Below are positions 1 through 8,079 of a DNA stretch of 57,924 bases, piece after piece. Positions within the stretch are counted from its first letter, which is position 1. The number at the start of each line of letters is the position of its first letter. Position numbers and translations under genes: made by a program. Source of the stretch: Streptomyces lycii (GTDB lineage Bacteria > Actinomycetota > Actinomycetes > Streptomycetales > Streptomycetaceae); NCBI RefSeq assembly GCF_009735685.1, contig NZ_WHPN01000327.1, positions 1 through 57,924 of the forward strand, given 5' to 3'. Below the pieces are notes generated by a model. The model saw nothing but the letters and a program-made list of their open reading frames with translations. It did not search any database and was not told where the DNA came from.

Positions 1-646
1 CCCGGGGTGCCGTCTCCCCGTCGCGGCTGCCGCCTGCCGGGACGAGGACGACGTCGGAGCACGCGTAGTAGGTGTCGGGCGTGTCGGTGTTCCGCCAGAT
101 CGTGTAGAGCAGATGCCGTCCCGTCCGGCCCCCGGGCAGCCGTCCCGCCATCCGGTACGCACCGTCCCGGAACTCCGGGTCGGTCGCCGTCAGGAAGGGC
201 TCGCGGTCGAGGTCCGACCACGTCAGCGGGCGTGACGGGTCGTAACCCGGCCGGGTGAGATGAACGCTGAACGTCCCCCGGTGCTCGATCGTCGACGCGT
301 AACGGAGCGTCAGCCGGTCCCCCGCCCGCAGCCGCGTCACGGGCCAGTCGGTGCGGGTGGAGTCCAGCGCCCGGTAGGCGTCCCGTCCCGCGCCGCACAG
401 CCGGCCGTCGGGCACCGCCCCGCGGTCCCGGCCGCGGACGTCCGGCAGCCGCAGGTCGTCCCACGCTCCGACGCCCCGGCAGCCGGGCGAGCGGGCGAAC
501 TCCCCGCCGGGCGGACCGCAGGCGGCGGTCCGGCTCAGCGGGTCCGCGGGCGCTCCGTGCGCCGCCGCCGGCAGGGGCAGCAGCGGCAGCAGCAGCGCCG
601 CGGCACCGGCGAGGGCAGCCGGAACGGCCGTGCGATGCGCGGTCAT
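1..646 (-). CDS. AA10 lytic polysaccharide monooxygenase, C-terminus cut by window edge
   Basis: Secreted copper enzyme that oxidatively cleaves chitin or cellulose. The ATG at 646 follows a GGGAGG ribosome site. A signal peptide of about 29 residues ends in PAAAH, so cleavage exposes His30 as the N-terminal copper ligand. The family pattern follows: paired cysteines, a second brace histidine in IEHRGTFSVHLT, then RPGYDP and DTYYACSDVVL. Compared with the second LPMO in this window (AAHPGWFH and ETFYNCSDVVF), the usual small residue two before the second histidine is Ile and the usual axial Phe is Tyr. The reading frame is open to base 1, so the C-terminus, and any binding module, is not visible. 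I see no CebR box upstream. The fold assignment is firm; the substrate is not known. Confidence 0.88.
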   Translation of the reverse strand, partial: MTAHRTAVPAALAGAAALLLPLLPLPAAAHGAPADPLSRTAACGPPGGEFARSPGCRGVGAWDDLRLPDVRGRDRGAVPDGRLCGAGRDAYRALDSTRTDWPVTRLRAGDRLTLRYASTIEHRGTFSVHLTRPGYDPSRPLTWSDLDREPFLTATDPEFRDGAYRMAGRLPGGRTGRHLLYTIWRNTDTPDTYYACSDVVLVPAGGSRDGETAPR

Positions 647-851
647 ACGAGGGACCTCCCGAGCCCGAGCCCGTCCGGCGGCGGACCCGCCTGCCCCTCT
701 ATTACGCGGCGGCGGAGCGGCGTGTTCAGGCGCGCGCCCCCGCGGGGAGCACGCGCCCCGCTCGCGCCCCCGCGGGCGGACGGTTTCCGCCGCGGACGGC
801 AGGGGCACCCGTAGACAGCTCCGAGCCGACCGACCCGAACAGGAAGCGCAG

Positions 852-1733
852 ATGAGCGACGACCAGCAGAATCCCGTCACCCAGCACCCGCAGCCGGACT
901 TCCCCCAGCAGGACCAGCCGCACCCCGGCCACCCGGGCGACATGCGGCCCGAGCCCGACCACGGCGAGTCCTCCTACCGGGGCAGCGGGCGGCTGGCGGA
1001 CCGGCGCACCGTGATCACGGGCGGGGACTCGGGCATCGGGCGGGCCGTCGCCCTGGCATACGCGCGCGAGGGGGCGGACGTGCTGTTCACCCATCTGCCG
1101 GAGGAGGACAAGGACGCGCGGGAGACCGAGCGGCTGGTCCGGGAGGCGGGCCGGCGCGCGGTGGCCGTGCCCTGTGACATCCGCGAGGAGAGCGCCTGCC
1201 GGGATCTGATCGAGCGCGCGGTCTCGGAGTTCGGGCGGATCGACGTCCTGGTCAACAACGCGGCGTTCCAGATGGGGCAGCCGGACGGGATCGAGGGCAT
1301 CAGCACCGAGCAGTTCGACCGGGTGGTGCACACCAACCTCTACGGCATGTTCTGGCTGTGCAAGGCGGCCCTCCCGCACATTCCGGAGGGCGGCAGCATC
1401 ATCAACACCACGTCCGTACAGGCGTACAACCCCAAGCCGCACCTGCTGGACTACGCGATGACCAAGGGCGGCATCGTCACGTTCACCCAGGGACTGGCCG
1501 CGCAGCTGGCCGAGCGCGGCATCCGCGTCAACGCGGTCGCGCCCGGGCCGGTCTGGACTCCGCTGATCCCGGCCACTCTGCCGGACACCGAGCAGTTCGG
1601 GAAGCAGGCCCCGCTCCAGCGTCCGGCGCAGCCCGCCGAGATGGCGCCGGCGTACGTCTTCCTGGCCTCGCAGGAGGCGAGCTACATCACCGCGGAGATC
1701 CTCAACGCGACCGGCGGCAGCCCGCTGCCGTAA
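852..1733 (+). CDS. SDR family oxidoreductase (general stress protein 39 / YghA type)
   Basis: NAD(P)-dependent short-chain dehydrogenase of 293 aa. The ATG at 852 is preceded by a GGAAG motif. The first 50 residues are a Pro/Gln/His-rich tail typical of the long 'glucose-1-dehydrogenase-like' SDR group of stress-induced enzymes. Then come the Rossmann motif TGGDSGIGRA, the NNAA motif, the catalytic Ser in TTSVQAYNPKP and the YxxxK pair in YAMTK. It ends with the usual C-terminal NATGGSPLP. The true substrate is unknown; homologues are annotated loosely as aldehyde or glucose dehydrogenases. The neighbouring universal stress proteins suggest a general stress role, which is inference. It is a single gene facing the divergent LPMO. 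Confidence 0.88.
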   Translation: MSDDQQNPVTQHPQPDFPQQDQPHPGHPGDMRPEPDHGESSYRGSGRLADRRTVITGGDSGIGRAVALAYAREGADVLFTHLPEEDKDARETERLVREAGRRAVAVPCDIREESACRDLIERAVSEFGRIDVLVNNAAFQMGQPDGIEGISTEQFDRVVHTNLYGMFWLCKAALPHIPEGGSIINTTSVQAYNPKPHLLDYAMTKGGIVTFTQGLAAQLAERGIRVNAVAPGPVWTPLIPATLPDTEQFGKQAPLQRPAQPAEMAPAYVFLASQEASYITAEILNATGGSPLP

Positions 1734-2182
1734 CGGCGCGACGGTGCCGGTGCCAGTTGGCGGTGGCGGTGCCGGTGGAGGTGGCGGTGGCGGTGGCGGT
1801 GGCGGTGGCGCCAGGACGTACGGGGCGCGGGGCGCGGCGTACGCACCCACCGTCCGGCGGCCCGCCCGGACGGTGACAGCGCGCGGTCCGCCGGACGGTG
1901 ACGGCGCGTGAGACCGGATACCCGATGCCGCGCGCCGTGCGGTGCCCGACGCCCCGCGGCGCCCGGCACCGGGCACCGTGCGTCAGCCCCACACCCGTGC
2001 ACCGCGCGGCGGTCCCACACCGTGCACCGCGCGGCGGTCCCCCACCGTGCGGAGGGGGCCGCACCCGGCGGTGCGCGAGACACCGTGCGTGCCGACGCCG
2101 GAGGGCCGCGGCAGGGTCCGGGAGCACCGTGGCCCGCGCGGGCAGCCCCCGCGCAAGCGCCGCGCGAGCAGCCGCGGCCGGG
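1734..2182. repeat. Gene-free spacer with simple and tandem repeats
   Basis: No credible gene. It holds a (GGCGGT)-type hexamer tract at about 1757-1809. There are two close copies of a CCGGACGGTGAC unit near 1867-1905. A roughly 25-bp unit is repeated twice at about 1995-2044. The tracts lie between the convergent ends of the SDR and universal stress protein genes. Slippage-prone sequence is the simplest explanation. Confidence 0.7.
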
Positions 2183-3097
2183 TCAGGGATGCGCCACCAC
2201 CGCGACCGGGCAGTCGGCGTGGTGGAGCGTCGCGTGCGCCGCTGGGCCGAGGTGCCGGCCGCCGGAGGCGGCCCGGCGGCCGATGACGAGAAGCCGGGCC
2301 CGGGCCGAGGAGGTGAGCAGCACCTCCGTGCCGCTGCCGATCTCCACCCGGGTGGTGACGGGCACCTGCGGAAACCGCTCCCGCCACGGCGCCAGCGCGT
2401 CCTCCAGCAGCTTCTCCTCGTGCGCCTCGATGCCGCCGTGCTCGTCGGCGAGCCGCATCGCGGACGGGCTGTAGCTGAACACCGTCGGCGGGCTCCAGGC
2501 GCGTACCGCGCGCACCCGCAGTCCGTGCGCCGCCGCCGCCGCGAAGGCGAAGGCCAGCACCGGACCGCTCTGTGCGGAGGTCCCCCGCAGTCCGGCGACG
2601 ACCTCGTCGCGCTCCGGCCGCGGGCTCTCGTCGCCGCGCACCATCACCACCGGGCAGCCGGCCCGCCCCAGCACCCGAAGCCCCACGGAACCGAGCAGAA
2701 AGCCCAGCACGGGACCGTACCGGCGGGAGCCGAGCACCAGCATCTCCGCTCCCTCGGCCCCCTCCACCAGGGAGTCCACGGCGGGCTGCGGCACCCGCTC
2801 GGCGGTGATCTCCAGACCCGGATGGCGCTCCCGCAGCCCCCGTTCCGTGCTCCGCAGCATGTCCTCCGCCAGCCGCCGGTGGGTTTCCTCGTCCTGGGTG
2901 ACGGGCATGTCGACCGGTTCCCAGCTCCAGGCGTGCAGCAACAGCAGCGGCAGCCTCCGCGCCGAGGCCTCGTGCGCGGCCCACTCGGCGGCGGCCCCGC
3001 CCGCGCGGCTGCCGTCGACACCGGCGACGACGGGACCGGGCAGCCGTCCCGGCCCGGGCACGGCGTCGGGCGTGGGCTCGGGCATGGGCTCGGGCAT
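2183..3097 (-). CDS. Universal stress protein, two tandem UspA domains
   Basis: Cytosolic nucleotide-binding stress protein of 304 aa with two UspA domains. The first contains VVAGVDGSRAG and, near its end, LGSRRYGPVLGFLLGSVG, the G-x2-G-x9-G(S/T) ATP-binding pattern. The second is more degenerate, with LLVIGRRAASGGRHLGPAA. I chose the ATG at 3097 because AAGGTGG sits 5 nt upstream. An in-frame GTG at 3106 would lie inside that ribosome site. The N-terminus is encoded by a 12-bp repeat giving MPEPMPEP. Streptomyces has many such paralogues; the specific trigger is not visible. A second two-domain USP lies at 6544-7416. Confidence 0.88.
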   Translation of the reverse strand: MPEPMPEPTPDAVPGPGRLPGPVVAGVDGSRAGGAAAEWAAHEASARRLPLLLLHAWSWEPVDMPVTQDEETHRRLAEDMLRSTERGLRERHPGLEITAERVPQPAVDSLVEGAEGAEMLVLGSRRYGPVLGFLLGSVGLRVLGRAGCPVVMVRGDESPRPERDEVVAGLRGTSAQSGPVLAFAFAAAAAHGLRVRAVRAWSPPTVFSYSPSAMRLADEHGGIEAHEEKLLEDALAPWRERFPQVPVTTRVEIGSGTEVLLTSSARARLLVIGRRAASGGRHLGPAAHATLHHADCPVAVVAHP

Positions 3098-3160
3098 GGG
3101 TTCCACCTTTCGTCGTGACGGCCGGAGCCCGTGGCAGTGGGCCGGGGCGCCGGCTCCCCG

Positions 3161-5593
3161 TCAGTGCTCCGGGGTCTCCAGCACGCAGGACTCGCCGGGT
3201 TCGACGGTGACGGCCCGGTCGGGCAGCACCAGCCGGATCGGCGGCTCGTCGGACTCCGGTACGTCGATCCGCAGCCGGCCGCGGGTCAGCTGCATCCGTA
3301 CCCCCCAGTGCCCGTGGTACCGCACCGAGAAGCCGTATTCGGACAGCTCGGGCAGCGGCGCCGGGTCGAGCATCAGCTCACCGGTCCGCGGCTCCATGCC
3401 GGTCAGGCCCCGCTGGACCAGGTCGAGCGTGCCGGCCATGGCGCCCAGGTGGATGCCTTCCTCCGTGGTGCCGCCCTGGAGGTCGGCGACGTCGCTCTCC
3501 AGCGCCTCCCGGCAGAACTTCCACGCCTCGGCGCGCCGGGCCCGGGCGAGGACCCAGCCGTGCACCAGGCCGCTCAGGGTGGAGCCGTGCGAGGTGCGGT
3601 TCAGGTAGTAGTCGACGGTGCGCCGCCACACGGTGTCGTCGAGGGTGTGCCCCAGCCGGCGGAACAGCGCGGCGAGTTCGGCGGGCGGGAAGAGGTAGCC
3701 GAGCATCAGCACGTCGGCCTGTTTGGAGGCCCGGTAGCGGTTGACGGTGTCGCCCTCGGCCTCCAGGATCCGGTCCAGCCGCCGGATGTCGCCGTGCCGC
3801 CGCCGCAGCCCCTCCCAGTCCAGCTCGGCCAGCCGGCCGTAGCCCTCGAACTGGCTGATGACGCCGTCGTGGAAGGGGATGTGCAGGGCACGGGAGACCT
3901 CCTCCCAGCGCTCCGGTTCGTCCTCCTCGGTGCCGGTGGCCTCGAACAGCTCCCGGCGGCGCGGCTCGGGCAGGGCGCGCACCACGTCCAGGGTGCGCGC
4001 CAGCACCCAGGCCGCGGTGACGTTCGTGTACGCGTTGTCGTCCAGGCCCGGGGACTCCGCGCCCGGGTAGCCCTCGTGGTATTCGTCGGGGCCCACGACA
4101 CCGCGGATCCGGAAGCGCCCGGGCCGCGGGTCGTACACCGCGCTGCTCGCCCAGAACCGGGAGATCTGCACCAGCGTCTCCACGCCCTTGGTGTGCAGGT
4201 ACTCGGTGTCCCCGGTGGCCTCGCAGTACCGGAGCACGTTGTACGCCACCGCCGAGCCGACGTGGTGCTGGAGCCGGGAGTGGTCGGGCAGCCAGCGGCC
4301 GGAACGCGGGTTGAGGTGCAGCTCCTGGGTCTCCTCCCGGCCGTCGCTGCCGCTCTGCCAGGGGAACATCGCCCCGTCCCGGCCCGCCTCCCGCGCCGAC
4401 TGGCAGGCCCGCGGCAGCCGCCGGTGCCGGTAGTCCAGCAGGGCCCGCGACACCTCCGGGAAGTGCAGGTTCAGATACGGCAGCACGAACAGCTCGTCCC
4501 AGAAGACGTGGCCCCGGTACGCCTCGCCGTGCAGGCCCCGGGCGGGCACGCCCACGTCGAGTTCCGCGGTGTGCGGCGACAGGGTCTGCAGGACGTGGAA
4601 GAGGTGCAGCCGCAGGATCTGCCCCGCCTCGCCGGGCACGTCCAGTTCGGCACGCTCCCACAGCTCGCGCCACGCCGTGCGGTGCGACTCCAGCAGCTCC
4701 TCGAAGCCGGGTGCCGCCCCCGCCCGGTCCAGCGCCGCGTCGAGCGGCCCGGCGATGGCCGGGTCCCGGGAGGTGTGCAGGGCGACGGTCTTGTCGACGG
4801 TGACCGGCCGGCCGGGCCTGGCCGGCAGATACAGCGTCCGGTGGGCCTGGGCGGTGCCCGGCTCCAGCCGGTCCGCGGCGGGCCGCGGGTCGGCGGTGGT
4901 GCGCGCGGCGAACGCGATCCGCACGGCGGACTCGCTGGTACGGCAGCGCAGCCAGACCGTGTCGGGGGCGGCCGTGCCGGTGGTGACCCCGGTGAGGTGG
5001 CGGCCCGCCAGGTCGCGGTAGCGGGGGACGCCGGAGTTGGTGATCTCGCCGTCGAGCCCGGACTCGACCTCGAAGGCGCCCGACCAGTTCTCCGCCTGCA
5101 GCACGGTGCGCAGGACCGCCAGGTGCGGGTCGGCCATGTGCAGGAACCGGGTCTGCCGGACCCGGATCCGGCGGCCCCGCGCGTCCTCGTAACGGGTGTC
5201 CCGGTCCAGGGTGCCGCAGCTCAGGTCCAGGGTCTGCCGGTGGTCGAGCAGCCGGTCGGCGTCCGGCGAGAACCAGGCGGTGTCCGGCCCGCCGCTGCCC
5301 GGCTCGCCCTCCTGGCCGCGGAAGCGCAGCGGGAGCCAGTTGGGCAGATTGACCATGTCCTCGTTCTCCACGGTCCTGGTCTGCTCGCCGTGGACCGTCG
5401 AGGAGAGCCGGTTGTAGCAGCCCGCGGCGTAGGTGCCCGGGTAGTGCAGTCCGTCGTCGGTGGCCTCGGGGGCGGCGCCGCGGGTCGCGAAGTAGCCGTT
5501 GCCGAGGGTGCACAGCGCCTCGCGCAGCCGCTCGGCGGACGGGTCGTAACCCGTGTATCCCCAGCTCCACGCGGTCGTCTCGGGTTCGGTCAC
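3161..5593 (-). CDS. Glycoside hydrolase family 65 phosphorylase (maltose/trehalose/kojibiose type)
   Basis: Intracellular disaccharide phosphorylase of 810 aa, the usual GH65 length. GH65 enzymes invert an alpha-glucoside such as maltose, trehalose or kojibiose with phosphate to give beta-glucose 1-phosphate. The N-terminal domain has LGNGYFATRG. The catalytic acid lies in VVGPDEYHEGY, and ASKQADVLML is the conserved (alpha/alpha)6-barrel segment. The GTG start at 5593 overlaps the TGA stop of the upstream beta-phosphoglucomutase-like gene as GTGA, so translation is probably coupled. That partner would convert beta-Glc-1-P to Glc-6-P, which supports phosphorylase rather than hydrolase activity. 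The exact disaccharide cannot be told from sequence alone. Confidence 0.9.
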   Translation of the reverse strand: MTEPETTAWSWGYTGYDPSAERLREALCTLGNGYFATRGAAPEATDDGLHYPGTYAAGCYNRLSSTVHGEQTRTVENEDMVNLPNWLPLRFRGQEGEPGSGGPDTAWFSPDADRLLDHRQTLDLSCGTLDRDTRYEDARGRRIRVRQTRFLHMADPHLAVLRTVLQAENWSGAFEVESGLDGEITNSGVPRYRDLAGRHLTGVTTGTAAPDTVWLRCRTSESAVRIAFAARTTADPRPAADRLEPGTAQAHRTLYLPARPGRPVTVDKTVALHTSRDPAIAGPLDAALDRAGAAPGFEELLESHRTAWRELWERAELDVPGEAGQILRLHLFHVLQTLSPHTAELDVGVPARGLHGEAYRGHVFWDELFVLPYLNLHFPEVSRALLDYRHRRLPRACQSAREAGRDGAMFPWQSGSDGREETQELHLNPRSGRWLPDHSRLQHHVGSAVAYNVLRYCEATGDTEYLHTKGVETLVQISRFWASSAVYDPRPGRFRIRGVVGPDEYHEGYPGAESPGLDDNAYTNVTAAWVLARTLDVVRALPEPRRRELFEATGTEEDEPERWEEVSRALHIPFHDGVISQFEGYGRLAELDWEGLRRRHGDIRRLDRILEAEGDTVNRYRASKQADVLMLGYLFPPAELAALFRRLGHTLDDTVWRRTVDYYLNRTSHGSTLSGLVHGWVLARARRAEAWKFCREALESDVADLQGGTTEEGIHLGAMAGTLDLVQRGLTGMEPRTGELMLDPAPLPELSEYGFSVRYHGHWGVRMQLTRGRLRIDVPESDEPPIRLVLPDRAVTVEPGESCVLETPEH

Positions 5594-6471
5594 GGCGGGC
5601 CTCCCGCGGGCTCGGGTCCGGGCGGTTCCAGCAGCTCGGCGAGATCGCGGACCACGACGTCCGCGCCGTGCAGATGCAGGTCGCGGGCCGCGGTGGCCTC
5701 GGCAGCGGGGTCCGCCCCGGGGGCGTCCGCCGCCCGGTCGACGCCGATCACCAGCCCGAAGCCGCCGCGCCGGCCCGCCTCGACACCGGCGAGCGCGTCC
5801 TCGACGACGGCGGCCTCCCCCGGATCGGCGTCCAGCCGCCGGGCGGCCTCCAGGAACAGCGCCGGGTCGGGCTTGCCGGGCAGCCCCAGCCGGGCGGACT
5901 CGGCGCCGTCCACGACCGCGTCGACCATCTCCCGCACTCCGGCGCTCTCCAGCAGCTCGGGGGCGTGCCGCGACGCGGAGGCGGCGGCGCAGGGCGTCCC
6001 GGAGAGGTTCATCGCGCGCAGCAGCCGCACGGTGCCGGGATACGCCTCGATGCCCCCGGCCCGCAGCCGCTCGGTGAACAGCCGGTCCTTCAGCGCGGCG
6101 ACGGCCCGCACGGTGTCCGTGCCGGGCGGGTCCTCCGGGTCACCCTCCGGCAGTCCCACGGCGCGGGAGGCCAGAAACGCGGCGGCACCGTCCAGCCGCG
6201 ACTTCCCGTCCACGTGCCGGCGGTAGTCCTCCGCCGCGTCGAAGGGGCGGCGCTGCGCCGGGTCGGCCGGCGGGTGGTCGCGCAGCGCGGCGTCGAAGGC
6301 CTCTTTCCAGGCGGCGGCGTGCACCCGCGCCGAGTCGGTGATCACCCCGTCGGTGTCGAGGACCAGCGCCCGTACGCCGCCCAGTACCCGGGACGGGCGC
6401 TCCCGGGGCGCGGTTCCGCCCGCCGGGGCCGTTGTTCCGGAGCCCGCTCGGGGCTCGGCTGACGCCGCCAT
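5590..6471 (-). CDS. HAD-superfamily beta-phosphoglucomutase-like enzyme
   Basis: Predicted beta-phosphoglucomutase of 293 aa that isomerises beta-glucose 1-phosphate to glucose 6-phosphate. HAD motif I is VLDTDGVITDSA, with the nucleophilic and general acid/base Asp pair. Motif II is around AAASASRH, motif III is GKPDPALF, and motif IV is VVEDALAGVEAG. The ATG at 6471 has AGGAGGGAG just upstream; an upstream in-frame start would add an unconserved Arg-rich tail. It overlaps the following GH65 gene by 4 nt (GTGA). The two form a classical phosphorylase/mutase pair for alpha-glucoside use or storage-sugar turnover. A few homologues are trehalose-phosphatase-like, so the reaction is inferred mainly from the neighbour. 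Confidence 0.85.
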   Translation of the reverse strand: MAASAEPRAGSGTTAPAGGTAPRERPSRVLGGVRALVLDTDGVITDSARVHAAAWKEAFDAALRDHPPADPAQRRPFDAAEDYRRHVDGKSRLDGAAAFLASRAVGLPEGDPEDPPGTDTVRAVAALKDRLFTERLRAGGIEAYPGTVRLLRAMNLSGTPCAAASASRHAPELLESAGVREMVDAVVDGAESARLGLPGKPDPALFLEAARRLDADPGEAAVVEDALAGVEAGRRGGFGLVIGVDRAADAPGADPAAEATAARDLHLHGADVVVRDLAELLEPPGPEPAGGPP

Positions 6472-6543
6472 CGTCGGCTCCCTCCTGCACCGCCACCGCG
6501 CCCGGGTGCCCGGGCGCCGGGCGATCACACCTGGCGCGGGCCG

Positions 6544-7416
6544 TCAGGTCTGCTGCGGTACGACGGCCACCGGGCACGGGGCGTGGTGCAGCACGGCGTG
6601 GTTGACCACGCCGAGCTGGAGACCGAGGTGGTGGCCGTGCCGCCGCTGGGCCCCGACGACGAGGAGGTCGGCCGACGCCGACTCCTCCAGGAGGACCCGG
6701 CGGGCCGGCCCCTCCGGGGTGCGGCGGGTGACCTGCACCCCGGGGTGGGCGCGCCGCGGTTCGCGCAGCAGGTCGTCCAGGTACTCCGAGGCCCGGTCGG
6801 AGTGCGCCTGGGCGGGCTCGCCGCCGATCAGCGGGTGGTCGGGGACCTCGTGGGCGGGACAGCGCCAGGCCCGTACGGCGCGCACCTCGGCGCCGCGTGC
6901 CTCGGCCTCCCGGAAGGCGAACTCGGCGGCGGAGCTTCCGTCGGTCTCGTCGCCCGCGCCGAGGACGATCCGGCCGGTGCCGGGCGAGGGCTCCGTGCCC
7001 CGGGCCACGACGACGGGGCAGTCGGCGCGGGCGGCCACGGCCAGGCTCACCGAGCCGAGGAGCAGTCCCCGCAGGGTCCCCCGGCCGCGGGAGCCGGTGA
7101 CCACCGCGGAGGCGTTGCGGCCCTGGCGCAGCAGGGCGTAAACGGGGTCGTCCGGCATCAGTTCCGTGCTGGTGCGCACTCCGGGCTGCCGGGAGCGCGC
7201 ACGGTCCTCGGCGTGGCCGAGGATCTCCGCGGCGGTCGGCGGGTCCGCGAAGCGCTCGTCCCCGGCCGGTGACTCGGTGCCCTCGTAGGGCCCCCACAGC
7301 GAGGCGTGCACGATTTTCAGCGGCACCTGGTGCCGGGCGGCCGCGTCCACGGCCCAGTCGATCGCCGGCAGGCTGTGTTCCGAGCCGTCGGCGCCCACAA
7401 CAACGGGCAGTTCCAT
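6544..7416 (-). CDS. Universal stress protein, two tandem UspA domains
   Basis: A 290-aa protein with two complete UspA domains. Domain 1 begins VVVGADGSEHS and ends TGSRGRGTLRGLLLGSVS, a full ATP-binding pattern. Domain 2 begins IVLGAGDETDGS and ends VVGAQRRHGHHLGLQLG. The ATG at 7416 is preceded by GAGGAGG. It lies upstream of the phosphoglucomutase/GH65 pair on the same strand with a 72-bp gap, so it may be cotranscribed. It is divergent from the cyclic-nucleotide-binding-fold gene. USP proteins are linked to dormancy, hypoxia and nutrient stress in actinobacteria; the trigger here is not visible. Confidence 0.88.
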   Translation of the reverse strand: MELPVVVGADGSEHSLPAIDWAVDAAARHQVPLKIVHASLWGPYEGTESPAGDERFADPPTAAEILGHAEDRARSRQPGVRTSTELMPDDPVYALLRQGRNASAVVTGSRGRGTLRGLLLGSVSLAVAARADCPVVVARGTEPSPGTGRIVLGAGDETDGSSAAEFAFREAEARGAEVRAVRAWRCPAHEVPDHPLIGGEPAQAHSDRASEYLDDLLREPRRAHPGVQVTRRTPEGPARRVLLEESASADLLVVGAQRRHGHHLGLQLGVVNHAVLHHAPCPVAVVPQQT

Positions 7417-7604
7417 CGTTCATCCTCCTCGTCGGATGACCGGCCCTGCGTGCTCACCTTCCACGGTCGCACCTGAGCGGGCCCGCCGGGAGGGCGTCCG
7501 GCCTCTCACGGGCGCGGCTGTCCGGCCCGGGGCATCGCGGAGCGTTCCGTATCACCATGGGAACAGGACACCGGTGGACCGGCGCGCGGGAAGGGGCGAG
7601 AACG

Positions 7605-8066
7605 ATGATGATCACCAGAACGGGTGTGCTGCACTCGCTGGCGCCGGAGCAGCGCCGGCGGCTGATGGAGCTGGGCCGGGAGGTGTCGATCCCGGCGGGC
7701 ACCCGGATCTTCGAGGAGGGCCGGCGGGCCGACCGGTTCTGGCTGCTGCACACCGGGAGCGTCGCCCTGGACCTCAGGGTGCCGGGGCGCCGCTCCCCCG
7801 TCGTGGAGACCCTCGGCAGCGGGGACCTGCTCGGCTGGTCCTGGCTGTTCCCGCCCCGGCGGTGGCACTTCGGGGCCGAGACGGTCAGCCGGGTGCACGC
7901 GTACGAGTTCGACGTGGCGGCCGTGCTGGAGCTGTGCGAGAGGGAACCGGCGCTGGGCCGGGACCTGGCCGTCGCCGTCGCCGCGGTGGTGGGCGAACGG
8001 CTGACGACGGCCAGGACCCGGCTGCTCGACCTGTACGGGCCCTACGGCAGCGGCCCGCGGCCCTGA
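7605..8066 (+). CDS. Stand-alone cyclic-nucleotide-binding (CRP-fold) domain protein
   Basis: A 153-aa protein that is essentially only a cNMP-binding beta-barrel: IPAGTRIFEEGRRADRFWLLHTGSVAL, then ETLGSGDLLGWSWLF, then helices to the end. There is no helix-turn-helix after the barrel, so it is not a complete CRP/FNR regulator (about 220 aa). I do not see the canonical Arg-Ser phosphate-cassette pair that binds cAMP; WSWLFPPRRWHF lies at that place. The ATG at 7605 (or 7608) follows GGGGCGAG. It is divergent from a universal stress protein gene. It may act as a sensor partner of another protein; the ligand is unknown. Its end is 13 bp from the convergent GH1 gene. Confidence 0.8.
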   Translation: MMITRTGVLHSLAPEQRRRLMELGREVSIPAGTRIFEEGRRADRFWLLHTGSVALDLRVPGRRSPVVETLGSGDLLGWSWLFPPRRWHFGAETVSRVHAYEFDVAAVLELCEREPALGRDLAVAVAAVVGERLTTARTRLLDLYGPYGSGPRP

Positions 8067-8079
8067 GGAGCCGGGGTGA

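Noticed and set aside
1757..1809. CRISPR-like repetition
   Set aside because: A simple hexamer tract without spacers; none of the repeats in the window has the repeat-spacer structure of a CRISPR array.
7417..7604. DosR/DevR-type hypoxia box between the USP and cNMP-fold genes
   Set aside because: Only loosely similar GGGAC/GGTCC patches, with no convincing palindrome.
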